From the NCBI RefSeq assembly GCF_000425345.1, contig NZ_AUDG01000026.1:1-56526 (forward strand): a DNA stretch of 56,526 nt. Direction: 5' to 3'. This DNA is from Rheinheimera baltica DSM 14885. Its GTDB lineage: Bacteria; Pseudomonadota; Gammaproteobacteria; Enterobacterales; Alteromonadaceae. The position numbers were made by a program, and so were the translations under genes. The notes beneath the pieces are model-generated. The model saw only the letters and a program-made list of their open reading frames with translations, was not told the origin of the DNA and did not search any database. Positions 45,256 through 54,525 of the stretch are shown here, piece by piece (position 1 is the first letter of the stretch; every line of letters begins with the position of its first letter).

Positions 45256-46974
45256 ATGATTACCCTTTCCAGGTTTACGCTACTAGCCGGAGCATTAGCT
45301 GCCGGCACCTTGCTAAGCGCTTGCTCAGAGCAACATGCTGATGTAAAAACCGCTGATGTAAAACCAGCAGAGCTGGCTGATACGGCCACCAAGACCCCCG
45401 AATTGAAATTTGCCGACGTTAACCCGCGTTTAGGTGAATATATTAAAACGCTGTCGTCAGATGAGTTTCAGGGCCGCGCCCCTGCGACCAAAGGTGAAGA
45501 GTTAACAGTAGCTTTTTTGGAAGATAACTTTCGTCGTATCGGTTTAAAACCTATAGACGGTGACAGCTACAAGCAACCGGTATCACTGGTACAGATAGAT
45601 CCGAAAAACGTCTCAGCTATAACCTTAAAAGGCGACAACCTGCCAGCCCAATTTAATTACCGTGACGACATGACCGCGTGGACCAAGCAGGTTACGGAAC
45701 AGGTTGACGTGACTGACAGTGAAATGGTGTTTGTTGGCTACGGTATTGTCGCACCAGAATATAACTGGAACGACTATGAAGGCCTCGATGTAAAAGGCAA
45801 AACCGTGGTGATGTTTGTTAATGACCCAGGGTTTGCTACGCAAGATCCCGCACTGTTTAATGGCAATGCCATGACCTACTACGGCCGCTGGACTTACAAA
45901 TATGAAGAAGCTGCCCGTCAGGGCGCCGCTATGGCATTAATCATTCATGAAACCGATGCTGCCAGCTACGGCTGGGGCGTGGTGGCACATGGCTCACCGA
46001 TTAAATTTGATTTAATCAATGAAAATAAAAATGCCGATCTGGCAAAAGTAGAAGGTTGGGTGACTACTGAATCAGCTGAAAAGCTGTTTGCCAATATTGG
46101 TACCGACTTAGCTACTATGCATAAAAAAGCGCTGGAAAAAGACTTTAAAGCGGTACCGCTAAATGCTACCGCCTCGGTTAGCGTAAAAAACAACTTGCGT
46201 GAGCTTACCTCCAGCAATGTTGTTGGCTATATCGAAGGCAGCAAATACCCGGATGAGTTTGTGTTGTATATGGCACACTGGGACCATCTGGGTATGGATT
46301 TTTCTAACCCCAATAACAAGGTGTTTAACGGCGCGCAGGACAATGCGTCCGGAACCGGTGGCTTACTGGCTCTGGCCGAGTATTTTACTCAGCAACAGCA
46401 ACCTGAACGCTCCATCGCTTTTGTTGCAGTCACCGCCGAAGAACGTGGTTTATTAGGGTCAGCCTGGTATGCCGCCAACCCGGTATTCCCGCTGGAAAAA
46501 ACCGTGGTCGGCATTAATATGGACGTAATGAACGTATATGGCCCAATGAAAGACATGGTGATTGTCGGTTTGGGTAACAATAATGCTGAAGATATTTTAA
46601 TCAAATATACCGAACAACAAGGCCGCTATGCCGTGCGCGAGCACAATCCGGAAGCGGGTATTGCTTATCGCTCAGATCACTTTAATTTATCGAAAAAAGG
46701 CGTACCCATACTGTATGCAAAAGGTGGTAACGACCATTTTGAAAATGGCGACGCATGGGGCAAGGCGCAGCGTGCCGAGTATAACAAATGTTGCTATCAC
46801 AAGGTAGGCGACGAATATAACGACAACTGGGACTTACGCGGTGCGCAACAGGATTTATTCTTGTTTTATCAGGTAGGTAACGAGCTGGCAAACAGTCGCA
46901 ACTGGCCAAACTGGAATGAAGGCAACGAATTCCGCGCCCTGCGTGATGCCTCAGCAGCGGCTCGTAAAGAGTAA
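45256..46974 (+). CDS. M28 family zinc aminopeptidase lipoprotein
   Basis: A 572-residue exported peptidase. Lipobox LLSAC near residue 20 and repeated VKTADVKPAE linker. A PA insertion lies around residues 130-270. Zinc-site motifs of M28: AHWDHLGM, GAQDNASGTGGLLALAEYF, AVTAEERGLLGS, NMDVMN and YRSDHFN. Family members are aminopeptidases that digest peptides at the cell surface. The frame is open from 45193, but ATG 45256 with GGAG gives the signal sequence. Single-gene unit closed by a terminator. Confidence 0.92.
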   Translation: MITLSRFTLLAGALAAGTLLSACSEQHADVKTADVKPAELADTATKTPELKFADVNPRLGEYIKTLSSDEFQGRAPATKGEELTVAFLEDNFRRIGLKPIDGDSYKQPVSLVQIDPKNVSAITLKGDNLPAQFNYRDDMTAWTKQVTEQVDVTDSEMVFVGYGIVAPEYNWNDYEGLDVKGKTVVMFVNDPGFATQDPALFNGNAMTYYGRWTYKYEEAARQGAAMALIIHETDAASYGWGVVAHGSPIKFDLINENKNADLAKVEGWVTTESAEKLFANIGTDLATMHKKALEKDFKAVPLNATASVSVKNNLRELTSSNVVGYIEGSKYPDEFVLYMAHWDHLGMDFSNPNNKVFNGAQDNASGTGGLLALAEYFTQQQQPERSIAFVAVTAEERGLLGSAWYAANPVFPLEKTVVGINMDVMNVYGPMKDMVIVGLGNNNAEDILIKYTEQQGRYAVREHNPEAGIAYRSDHFNLSKKGVPILYAKGGNDHFENGDAWGKAQRAEYNKCCYHKVGDEYNDNWDLRGAQQDLFLFYQVGNELANSRNWPNWNEGNEFRALRDASAAARKE

Positions 46975-47012
46975 CCTGTGAATGGTTTGAGTTAACAGTA
47001 TTGCTTAATATC

Positions 47013-47037
47013 AGGGCAGCTCTAGCTGCCCTTTTTT
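47013..47037 (+). terminator. Intrinsic terminator after the M28 peptidase gene
   Basis: AGGGCAGCT (47013-47021), loop CT, AGCTGCCCT (47024-47032) and a T-run to 47037. Strong plus-strand terminator. Confidence 0.92.
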
Positions 47038-47058
47038 ATGTCACTGCAACACCTTGTT

Positions 47059-47082
47059 AAACAACGTGATAAACAACGTGAT
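47059..47082 (+). repeat. Tandem 12-mer before ydbH
   Basis: AAACAACGTGAT occurs twice head to tail (47059-47070 and 47071-47082), 64 bases before the ydbH start, in what must be its promoter region. It could be a pair of binding sites for a regulator; no known operator is recognised. Confidence 0.5.
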
Positions 47083-47145
47083 ATATTCATTATCTATTCA
47101 GTAGATTCGCTTTAGTCTCAGCTTAACAACTTAAAGGATCCCGTT

Positions 47146-49704
47146 ATGCGCAGGTGGCAAAAAACGCTGCTTATAGCTTTAGCACTGTTACTGCTGTTAA
47201 CAGCAAGCGCATATTGGTATCTGCAAAAAACGCTCGCTGCCCTGCCGTTGCAAAACCTGCACTACCAGATTAGCAGCCTTAGCCTGCGTCAGTTACACCT
47301 TAGCAGCGTTAGTTTCAGCCTTGATAACCCGGAATTAGAGGTACAACTCAACGATATTAACCTAAGTTGGCAGCTGTTCGACCCCAGGTTAACCAAAGTA
47401 CAACTTGGCAGCGGTGATATCCGTTTATTACAGTGGCCGCAAACAGCTGATAACAACACGCCTACAACCGCAGACTCTTTGCCTGCAGATTGGCAACTGC
47501 CAGCAAACCTTCCTGAACAGATAAACATTAACCAGTTGGTACTGCATCTGCCTTGTTCCGAAGGAGACTGCAGCTACCAGCTGTCTGCAGCTGTAGATAA
47601 CGTAGCACAACAACTGCAATATCAGCTTAGTGCAGCAGACACCAACACCCCGAATACACCCCGCTTAACCCTTAGCGGCGATTACACTACCGTGCAGCAG
47701 CTACCACTGTTAAATTTGCGTCTGGATTTAGATAACAACACGCAATTGCAACTTCACCAGAAATTAAGTGGCCATAACAGCATTGATGTCACTGGCGAAC
47801 TAACCGTAGATATTGCCCCCCCATCGCCCTGGATAATACAACAACTGCAATTATGGCATGCCGCTGTACCGCAGGAAGCCCTCGACCGCTTTACGGCCCC
47901 CGTGTCAGTTCGTAGCGACTGGCAATTCCAATTGCCCGGCACCTCCTCGCTGGCAAACATAGCCGCTGAAGCGAGCGGACACTGGCAATTACACGCTGAA
48001 CTCCCCTCGCCAGTCGTGTTGCCAGGCATTGGTCAGTTACAAGGCCGAGTTACGGCCAAACTGGGCCTGCAACACGGCGAACTCAGCCAATATCAACTTA
48101 ATAGCCATTTAACCTTATTACAACCAGAATTATCCGAAGATTTACTGCAGCAGGGCATTAAAGCCGACAGCGTCGATATCACACTCACCGCCGACGGACA
48201 CACTCTGCCACAGCTTACTGCGCTGCCATTAAAACTGGCACTAAGTTCCAAAGGCGCCACCGAGGTTGATATTACGGGTGATGCAACGTTCAACCTCACC
48301 CCCCCTTTTAGCGCACAAATACATAATGGCAAGCTTGGCCTATTGCAGCAGCAATTAAAGCCGGCCCCAGACGTTCTTTTGCAGAAGCTTGCGCTGCAAA
48401 CTCAGTTTAATGCGTATTGGCTGGCCGACCAGTGGCAACTGGATCTGCAAAATACCACTGCCGATTTTGCTTCACTTAATACAACAGACATTCAGCTACT
48501 CAAGGGTAATATCACCACAAAAAACAGCCGTTTTAGTGGCGATACGTTGTTTAACAACACCACGTTGCAAGCCGCAGTTGGCGTTAACATTGGCCAGCTA
48601 AAACAAGCACAATTAAAACCCCTTAGCTGGCAATGGCAGGCGGAACTTAGCGGCAATTTACGCGAGCTAAGCGTGGCCGGACAACTGACAAACAGCGCCA
48701 GCCTGGGTGTTGCACATCAACTGCGCTATGTTAACGACGCCCTTACCGTTAGCTGGCAACTGGACGACATATTTTTACTTGCGGGTAATCCGCTGGCGGC
48801 AACATTGACCAGTTGGCCAGCGCTGTTAGAACTTAACCGAGGACGGCTTGGTGCAAGCGGCGAAGCAAGCTTGTTACCTGCAATAAACGCCACAGCAGCG
48901 CTTAGCTTGTCCGGCGTCAGCGGTATTTATGATCGCAGCCTGTTTAAAGACTTAGCAAGCACCATACAACTGGAATTCGATAACGGGCAAATTCAAATCC
49001 ATGCACCAGAAGCACGCCTGGCAGAAATTAACCACGGCCTGATTGCCGGTCCTTTGCTACTTAATGCTGACTACCGGGCCAACATGGATGCTATCAGTGC
49101 AGGAAAACTGGATATCAAACAGCTACAAATTAATGCCATGGGAGGGCAAATCCAATTGCAACCCACACAACTGGATTTAGCATTGGCTCAGCAAGATGTG
49201 GTACTAAAACTACAACAAATTGCACTAACAAATCTGTTACAACAACATCCCACGACCGATTTAACCGGCAGTGGCCTTATCTCCGGCACCGTACCGCTTC
49301 GTATTAATCGCACTGGCGTTACCGTAAATAACGGCGCTATTGCCGCAGAAAGCCCTGGCGGAGAACTACAATACCGGCCTGCCGGAGCCCAAAATATGGC
49401 GGCGGGAAACGCAGGGATGAAAGTGGTACTGCAAGCATTGGATGATTTTCACTATTCCGTTCTTTCCAGCGACGTCAACTATGACACGCAAGGCAAGCTG
49501 AGCCTCGCATTAAAATTACAAGGTAGCAACCCGGCACTAGAAAATGGCAGAGCCATCAATCTTAATATTAATCTGGAAGAAGATTTACCCGCGCTTATTA
49601 CCAGTTTGCAACTAAGCAGCAAAATCAGTGACAAAATAAAACAGCGGGTACAACAACGGATCCAACAGCAAAGCATAAAAAACACCAATGGAGTTAAACC
49701 ATGA
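47146..49704 (+). CDS. ydbH: YdbH family AsmA-like lipid transport protein
   Basis: An 852-residue protein with one N-terminal membrane helix (7-27) and a long periplasmic beta-rich body, rich in Leu, Gln and Asn, typical of AsmA-like bridges. YdbH with TamB and YhdP carries phospholipids to the outer membrane. The C-terminal ELQYRPAGAQNMAAGNAG and RAINLNINLEEDLPAL match the YdbH dicarboxylate region. GGAT lies before the ATG. Overlaps ynbE by four bases; ydbH-ynbE-ydbL is the canonical order. Confidence 0.9.
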   Translation: MRRWQKTLLIALALLLLLTASAYWYLQKTLAALPLQNLHYQISSLSLRQLHLSSVSFSLDNPELEVQLNDINLSWQLFDPRLTKVQLGSGDIRLLQWPQTADNNTPTTADSLPADWQLPANLPEQININQLVLHLPCSEGDCSYQLSAAVDNVAQQLQYQLSAADTNTPNTPRLTLSGDYTTVQQLPLLNLRLDLDNNTQLQLHQKLSGHNSIDVTGELTVDIAPPSPWIIQQLQLWHAAVPQEALDRFTAPVSVRSDWQFQLPGTSSLANIAAEASGHWQLHAELPSPVVLPGIGQLQGRVTAKLGLQHGELSQYQLNSHLTLLQPELSEDLLQQGIKADSVDITLTADGHTLPQLTALPLKLALSSKGATEVDITGDATFNLTPPFSAQIHNGKLGLLQQQLKPAPDVLLQKLALQTQFNAYWLADQWQLDLQNTTADFASLNTTDIQLLKGNITTKNSRFSGDTLFNNTTLQAAVGVNIGQLKQAQLKPLSWQWQAELSGNLRELSVAGQLTNSASLGVAHQLRYVNDALTVSWQLDDIFLLAGNPLAATLTSWPALLELNRGRLGASGEASLLPAINATAALSLSGVSGIYDRSLFKDLASTIQLEFDNGQIQIHAPEARLAEINHGLIAGPLLLNADYRANMDAISAGKLDIKQLQINAMGGQIQLQPTQLDLALAQQDVVLKLQQIALTNLLQQHPTTDLTGSGLISGTVPLRINRTGVTVNNGAIAAESPGGELQYRPAGAQNMAAGNAGMKVVLQALDDFHYSVLSSDVNYDTQGKLSLALKLQGSNPALENGRAINLNINLEEDLPALITSLQLSSKISDKIKQRVQQRIQQQSIKNTNGVKP

Positions 49705-49889
49705 TACAACAACTAAGCGCAGCGGCAGTGTTGACGCTGGTTCTGGCCGCTTGCACCCCCAAGGTGCAGGTCGCTTTACCAGCCGAGCCAATCAACATTA
49801 ACCTGAACGTTAAAATTCAGCATGAAATTTATATCAAGGTCGATAAACAGTTGGACGAACTGTTCAGCGACGACAGCGGTTTATTCTAA
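49701..49889 (+). CDS. ynbE: YnbE family lipoprotein
   Basis: A 62-residue lipoprotein: signal ends in LAAC with C18, followed by PININLNVKIQHEIYIKVDKQLDEL, the YnbE signature. YnbE stacks onto the YdbH C-terminus at the outer membrane. Overlaps ydbH by four bases and is 10 bases before ydbL. Confidence 0.92.
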   Translation: MIQQLSAAAVLTLVLAACTPKVQVALPAEPININLNVKIQHEIYIKVDKQLDELFSDDSGLF

Positions 49890-49899
49890 GGAGCACAAC

Positions 49900-50253
49900 A
49901 TGAAACTGGTTAAACATATCAAAATGCTACTGTTACCTGCCCTGTTCGCGCTAAGCTTGCCGGTACTGGCGATGAATTTACAACAAGCAATGGCGGCACT
50001 GGGCCAGGCTAAAGCCCAAGGTCTCGTTGGCGAGCAAGCTAATGGTTATTTGGGTGCGGTACAAAACGATGCTAATACAGCCGACATTGTAAAGTTAATA
50101 AACGATGCACGCCGTGCAGAATATAGCCGCTTAGCGCAGCAAAATAATATTGCGGTTGCCGATGTAGAAGCTATGGCGGGCAAAAAAGCGCTGGAACGCA
50201 CCAGCGCCGGGCATTTTATCTTGTTAGACGGTAATTGGGTTAAAAAACCTTAG
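49900..50253 (+). CDS. ydbL: YdbL family periplasmic protein (DUF1318)
   Basis: A 117-residue protein with a signal peptide (MKLVKHIKMLLLPALFALSL, cleavage near PVLA) and the DUF1318 region QAKAQGLVGEQANGYLG, followed by KKALERTSAGHFILLDGNW. YdbL is thought to help YdbH and YnbE assemble. The ATG at 49900 has AAGGAG seven bases upstream; an earlier frame opening is spurious. Confidence 0.92.
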   Translation: MKLVKHIKMLLLPALFALSLPVLAMNLQQAMAALGQAKAQGLVGEQANGYLGAVQNDANTADIVKLINDARRAEYSRLAQQNNIAVADVEAMAGKKALERTSAGHFILLDGNWVKKP

Positions 50254-50267
50254 GCTAAATATATGAC

Positions 50268-50296
50268 GCTGAGACGCCATTTATTGGCGTTTCAGC
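50268..50296 (+). terminator. Hairpin after ydbL
   Basis: GCTGAGACGCC (50268-50278), loop ATTTATT, GGCGTTTCAGC (50286-50296), one G-T pair. It starts 14 bases after the ydbL stop. There is no T-run, but position and stem suggest the end of the ydbH-ynbE-ydbL message or RNA stabilisation. It overlaps the alternative ATG of the next gene. Confidence 0.55.
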
Positions 50297-50334
50297 TATG
50301 CTATATCAGCACATTCTTTATTGGGATCAGCTGT

Positions 50335-52212
50335 TTGAAAGCCTTTACGTTTGTCACACTGTTATTTTTCAGTTTTGCCACTGTTGCCGAGATAACGAAG
50401 CAACAGCAATTCGATCGTTTAATTGAGGAAATTAGCAGTGGTGAGCGGTATTTTTTTAAGCCTGAGGATTTTCGTCAAACATTAGCTGAACTTGAAAATG
50501 CGTTACCGCAAAACGATGCCGAACGCGCCAGTATATTGGACAGACATCGCTGCCTGTTGGCTTATTTTGATGATCCAGCAGCAGGAATCGCCTTTAGTAA
50601 AACAAAATTAAACCAGGCGCAATCTGCTAACGATTTTCCAGCACAATATGATTATCATACCTGTCGTTATCACCTTTACTACATGCTGGGTGAAAACAAA
50701 CAGGCAGTCGAAAGTGCAAAGCTGGCGCATAGCGCCGCCGAATATAGTGAAGACCCGCTGTCTATTGCCCTTAGCGAGACCGAACTTGGCAACATATCAT
50801 CTTATCAAGGCGATTACGCTGATGCGTTAAACCATTATCTCAGTGCCTATCAACGTTTCCAGCAGCTTGGTTATAAGCCTTATATTAGCGATCTGGTGTT
50901 ATCTATAGCGTCGGCATATCGGCGCATGGGGCTATACGATAAAGCCATTACCTACATTGACGAAGCTGAAAAAGAATTTAATGCACCAGAAGAACGTTTT
51001 CGACACGCCATGATCATGCATGAAAAAGCGTTCTCTTACGCCGAGATTGGCCAACCTGAACAGGCATTAGCACTTTTTAAACAGTCTATCGACGTCTATA
51101 ACGAACTCGCTGTACCCGAATGGATAGCCTACACCAACGTAAACCTGGTGTGGATATATAATTTACTCGGTCAATTCGATAATGCGCTTAATATTGCCGC
51201 CGAAGCCGAAAGCATGCTCAGCAGTGGTAACATAGCTAACATTGCGAACTCTCAAACCTACCAAGCCTTACTAGCATTATATAAGGGCGAAGCTTTATTG
51301 GCAGATAAGCAAGTTAACACCGCCTTAGAAAGCTTAGCGTTAGCAGACCAGTTACTGTCAGAGCAAGCGGTACCGCGTTATATGCTGCAGTTGCACTTAC
51401 ACTACGCCGATGCGCTGGCGCAGGCCGGACAATATTCGCTGGCCTATACAAAGTTGGGACAATATGTTGAGCTGAATAATCGCCAACAAGCTAACGCCCG
51501 AGAGCAACAAGCTAACTTATTACGATTTCAATTCGATTTTACCCGCCAACAAGAAAAGAACGATCAATTAGCCGCTGAAAAACTCGCCGCTGAACAATAC
51601 ATCAGCACATTACAACTGGCACAGCGCTGGCAGTATGTTGCGATCATCGCAATAGTGCTAATGCTGTTCATTCTGGTGTCTTTTGCCGTTTCACTGAAAA
51701 AACGAAATCGAAAACTGCACCGTCTGGCCATGACAGATGAATTAACCGGTATCGCCAACAGGCGTCGTATTATGATGCTTGCAGAGCAAGAACGTGTAAA
51801 AGCAACGGAAACATCGTCGCCCATCTGCCTGCTTATTATTGACTTAGATCATTTCAAAAAAATTAACGATAATCATGGCCATGATGCCGGTGATATCGTG
51901 TTACAGCAGGTCTGTTTAACTATTAGTAGTGTACTGCGCCAGCAAGATCACTTTGGCCGCACCGGCGGCGAAGAATTTTTAATCATACTGCCCAATACTG
52001 ATATAAACCAGGCCCAGCCTATTGCTGAGCGGGTTCGCCGTTCCGTTGCGGCAATAAACCTAAGCCTAATACAATTAAACTTGCAGGTAAGCTGCAGCAT
52101 AGGTTTAACCCAAGCCAAGCCCAAAGAATTACTTAATGCCAGCATTAGCCGGGCAGACAAAGCGTTATACCAAGCTAAAGCAAACGGCAGAAATCAGGTT
52201 GTAGAAGGTTAA
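50335..52212 (+). CDS. TPR-containing membrane diguanylate cyclase
   Basis: A 625-residue protein: signal peptide (LKAFTFVTLLFFSFATVA), periplasmic TPR-like helices (about 30-395), a coiled coil, one membrane helix (431-454) and a GGDEF domain. The active-site loop is GGEEF (544-548), preceded at five residues by RQQD (535-538), an intact inhibitory I-site, so it should make cyclic di-GMP with product feedback. I prefer the TTG at 50335: it gives a normal signal peptide and clears the hairpin at 50268-50296. The frame is open from an ATG at 50263. Confidence 0.88.
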   Translation: MKAFTFVTLLFFSFATVAEITKQQQFDRLIEEISSGERYFFKPEDFRQTLAELENALPQNDAERASILDRHRCLLAYFDDPAAGIAFSKTKLNQAQSANDFPAQYDYHTCRYHLYYMLGENKQAVESAKLAHSAAEYSEDPLSIALSETELGNISSYQGDYADALNHYLSAYQRFQQLGYKPYISDLVLSIASAYRRMGLYDKAITYIDEAEKEFNAPEERFRHAMIMHEKAFSYAEIGQPEQALALFKQSIDVYNELAVPEWIAYTNVNLVWIYNLLGQFDNALNIAAEAESMLSSGNIANIANSQTYQALLALYKGEALLADKQVNTALESLALADQLLSEQAVPRYMLQLHLHYADALAQAGQYSLAYTKLGQYVELNNRQQANAREQQANLLRFQFDFTRQQEKNDQLAAEKLAAEQYISTLQLAQRWQYVAIIAIVLMLFILVSFAVSLKKRNRKLHRLAMTDELTGIANRRRIMMLAEQERVKATETSSPICLLIIDLDHFKKINDNHGHDAGDIVLQQVCLTISSVLRQQDHFGRTGGEEFLIILPNTDINQAQPIAERVRRSVAAINLSLIQLNLQVSCSIGLTQAKPKELLNASISRADKALYQAKANGRNQVVEG

Positions 52213-52227
52213 CCCAACCATAAAAAA

Positions 52228-52259
52228 CAGCCCGGACTTACGTCAACGGGCTGCGTTTT
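52228..52259. terminator. Bidirectional terminator between the cyclase and cstA genes
   Basis: CAGCCCG (52228-52234) and CGGGCTG (52247-52253) around a 12-base loop. Plus-strand tail is CGTTTT; the minus strand gives six T. Both flanking genes end towards it. Confidence 0.88.
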
Positions 52260-52280
52260 ATAGATATAGCCTTACCAATA

Positions 52281-53741
52281 CTACGCCGCAACAGTGCGTT
52301 TTTGATGCGCAAGCACTACGCCAATAAGCCCGACAACCGCGATAACAATACCAATAGGCTTGCTGTAGTCCATGGGCAAATTCAGCCCAATGCCTGCAGT
52401 GGCAATATAAGATAAGGTAATTGCAGTCCCGATCACCGCAGGAATACTAACAATCCAGTGGAAGGTGCCACGGTCAAACAGATACTTAGTCGCTAACCAC
52501 AACACGCTGGTTGATAACAACATATTTGAGAACGCGAAATAACGCCAAATCACTGAGAAATCAAGGAAGGTCATAAGGTAGGCAACGCCCAGTAAAGGCG
52601 CGGCCAACGCCAGGCGATGCTTGGTGGTTTGAGAAATACTAAACGCATCCATAATGGTTAAGCGCAAAGAACGAAAGGCAGTATCACCAGAGGTTATAGG
52701 GAAAATAGCAACCGCAAGAATTGCCATTACCCCACCAAAAATACCCAGATAGCTGGTTGCAATGTGATTAACGACCAACCCCGGGCCACCTTGTGCCAGC
52801 ATCATTTTTAGCTCTACATAGCCGCCAGGAAAAGCAGCAATACCCGCCAGCGCCCAGACACAAGCCACAATACCTTCGCACATCATGGCACCATAAAATA
52901 CTGGCCGGGCATATTTTTCATTGGTAAGGCAGCGGGCAATCATCGGTGATTGGGTTGAGTGAAAGCCACTGATGGCGCCGCAAGTAATCGTTAAAAACAG
53001 CAAGGGCCACACCGGAGCGCCGTCTGGGTTTGGTACTAAAAAGTCGTCATGATGATGGCCATCAAAGTAAGCAAATATGTCGTTTATCTGCGGCAAATGC
53101 GGTGCTTCAATTAACAAGGCAATGGCAATTAATGACGTCATAACGATCATCAACAAGCCAAAAAACGGGTATAACTTGGTAATGATTTTATCTATCGGCA
53201 GCAGGGTTGCTAAAAAATAATAGGCCAGTATAACCAGCACCCAAAACGTGTTGCCGGCTAAAAATGTACCTTCAAAAAAAGACAAATTACTTAACAGCCC
53301 CGCCGGGCTCATAATAAATACCACACCAACAAAAAACAGCAGCATGGCGGTAAACACTAACATAACACCTTTAAATACAATGTTGTAATAATGCCCCGCT
53401 ATCTCTGGTAAACTTTTACCGTCTTCTTTTAAGCTCATAACGCCAGAAAAATAGTCATGCACCGCGCCGCCAACCACATTGCCAATCACTATCCAAACCA
53501 GGGCAACCGGGCCATATACCGCACCCAGGATAGGACCAAATATAGGGCCTACACCTGCCACATTTAAAAACTGAATGAGAAACGCCTTTACCGGGCTTAT
53601 TGCCACGTAATCAACGCCATCATTTAAGCGCGCTTGCGGCGTTTTTGCCTTAGCATCTATCCCGGCTTGTTTTTCAACAAAGGGGCTGTAAAACTTATAA
53701 CCGAGTATGAGTATGGCAATACAGATAAAGAAAATTAGCAT
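52281..53741 (-). CDS. cstA: CstA family carbon starvation transporter
   Basis: A 486-residue inner membrane protein with about 13 helices. The CstA core is visible: LNDGVDYVAISPVKAFLIQF, the NVAGVGPIFGPILGAVYGPV loop, GAVHDYFSGVMSLKEDG and SGFHSTQSPMIARCL. It is the short form of the family (E. coli CstA is about 700 residues). Relatives take up peptides or pyruvate in carbon limitation. AGGA lies before the ATG. A palindrome lies 30 bases upstream. Confidence 0.9.
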   Translation of the reverse strand: MLIFFICIAILILGYKFYSPFVEKQAGIDAKAKTPQARLNDGVDYVAISPVKAFLIQFLNVAGVGPIFGPILGAVYGPVALVWIVIGNVVGGAVHDYFSGVMSLKEDGKSLPEIAGHYYNIVFKGVMLVFTAMLLFFVGVVFIMSPAGLLSNLSFFEGTFLAGNTFWVLVILAYYFLATLLPIDKIITKLYPFFGLLMIVMTSLIAIALLIEAPHLPQINDIFAYFDGHHHDDFLVPNPDGAPVWPLLFLTITCGAISGFHSTQSPMIARCLTNEKYARPVFYGAMMCEGIVACVWALAGIAAFPGGYVELKMMLAQGGPGLVVNHIATSYLGIFGGVMAILAVAIFPITSGDTAFRSLRLTIMDAFSISQTTKHRLALAAPLLGVAYLMTFLDFSVIWRYFAFSNMLLSTSVLWLATKYLFDRGTFHWIVSIPAVIGTAITLSYIATAGIGLNLPMDYSKPIGIVIAVVGLIGVVLAHQKRTVAA

Positions 53742-53773
53742 AACGCAAATTCCTGATGTTTAGTGCAGTAATC

Positions 53774-53794
53774 GCAATACCTGCGCAGTATTGC
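53774..53794. promoter_or_regulatory. Palindrome upstream of cstA
   Basis: GCAATAC (53774-53780) and GTATTGC (53788-53794) around CTGCGCA form a 21-base palindrome about 30 bases before the cstA start. It is a plausible operator; the regulator is unknown. Confidence 0.5.
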
Positions 53795-53956
53795 AATAAA
53801 GAGAATTCTAACCTGCAAGATTAGCACGCTTATTTCAAAGTCACATACTAGCCAATAGTCGAAGAACGGTTTAACAGGCCCACCAGCCGGTTTACAAGTG
53901 GCCTAACAAAATTATGCTTCCGCTTCAATATGTTACTCAGTTAAATGAAGAATAAT

Positions 53957-53972
53957 GCCACCTTTGTGGCAG
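53957..53972 (-). terminator. Hairpin after the sigma-factor remnant
   Basis: On the minus strand TGCCAC, loop AAAG, GTGGCA (53972-53957), then TTATTCTT. It lies just after the stop at 53983 and probably ended the original transcript, whose 3' end survived the deletion. The rest of 53742-53982 holds only the palindrome before cstA. Confidence 0.65.
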
Positions 53973-53982
53973 TTACCTGAAA

Positions 53983-54177
53983 CTATTTGTTGCGCATTTT
54001 TTGGCGCACTTTGTTCGAATGCCACGCCGCAGGCACGACAACAAGGATGACAATCGCGGCTAAAATCCACAGATAACTTTGGCCCATCAGTCTGAGGTTA
54101 GCGATGTCAGCCGTCTGGTCATTGTTTATCTGTTTAGCGAAAGAAAAGGGTGTCGAGCTTTTTCCAAGCTTCGACAA
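53983..54177 (-). pseudogene. C-terminal fragment of a membrane protein
   Basis: A 64-residue frame whose second half (LWILAAIVILVVVPAAW, then HSNKVRQKM) is a clear membrane helix with a basic tail, such as ends many multi-helix transporters. Its first 20 residues are only the sigma-factor DNA read in another frame. Likely the 3' end of a membrane protein gene that once lay downstream of the sigma gene and was joined to it by a deletion. The parent family cannot be named with confidence. Confidence 0.55.
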
Positions 54178-54364
54178 ACGCTTCTTGCGCTATGTCCTCA
54201 CTGTGTTTTAAGTCACCTACTGACGAATAGGCTAACGAACACAGCAAGTTTTGATAGCGTGTAACAATTTCACTAAAGGCCGCACGATTGCCTCCCAATG
54301 ACGCCATTACCAAAGCGGCATCGTTGTAATCTACTATTTCCATACGTTTTTTAAAAATGTTCAT
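54134..54364 (-). pseudogene. Truncated ECF sigma factor
   Basis: A 76-residue frame from ATG 54364 that matches only region 2 of an extracytoplasmic-function sigma factor: AAFSEIVTRYQNLLCSLAYS and SEDIAQEAFVEAWKKLDTL, which bind core polymerase and the -10 element. It then ends after three unrelated residues. Region 4, needed for the -35 element, is missing. A full sigma factor of this type has about 170-190 residues. The break lies at about 54140, where the membrane-protein fragment begins in another frame. Confidence 0.75.
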
Positions 54365-54525
54365 GGTTCTTACTCTCTGCTTCTGAACCAATAAGTGCCA
54401 AAGCTGGCACAAAAGGTGACAGGAATATCTAAAAAAACCGCTGAAAGCTAAATATTTATTAAATAACGCTAAACTTTAATTCTTTAGGGGAAGTACCGCT
54501 GCCTTTGTTGGTTAAATTGCGCAAC

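Noticed and set aside
47146-49704. Several short minus-strand frames inside ydbH
   Set aside because: All are shadows of the long, well-supported ydbH frame, caused by its codon use.
54079-54264. 61-codon plus-strand frame across the sigma-factor remnant
   Set aside because: It is antisense to the recognisable sigma region 2 and has no features of its own.
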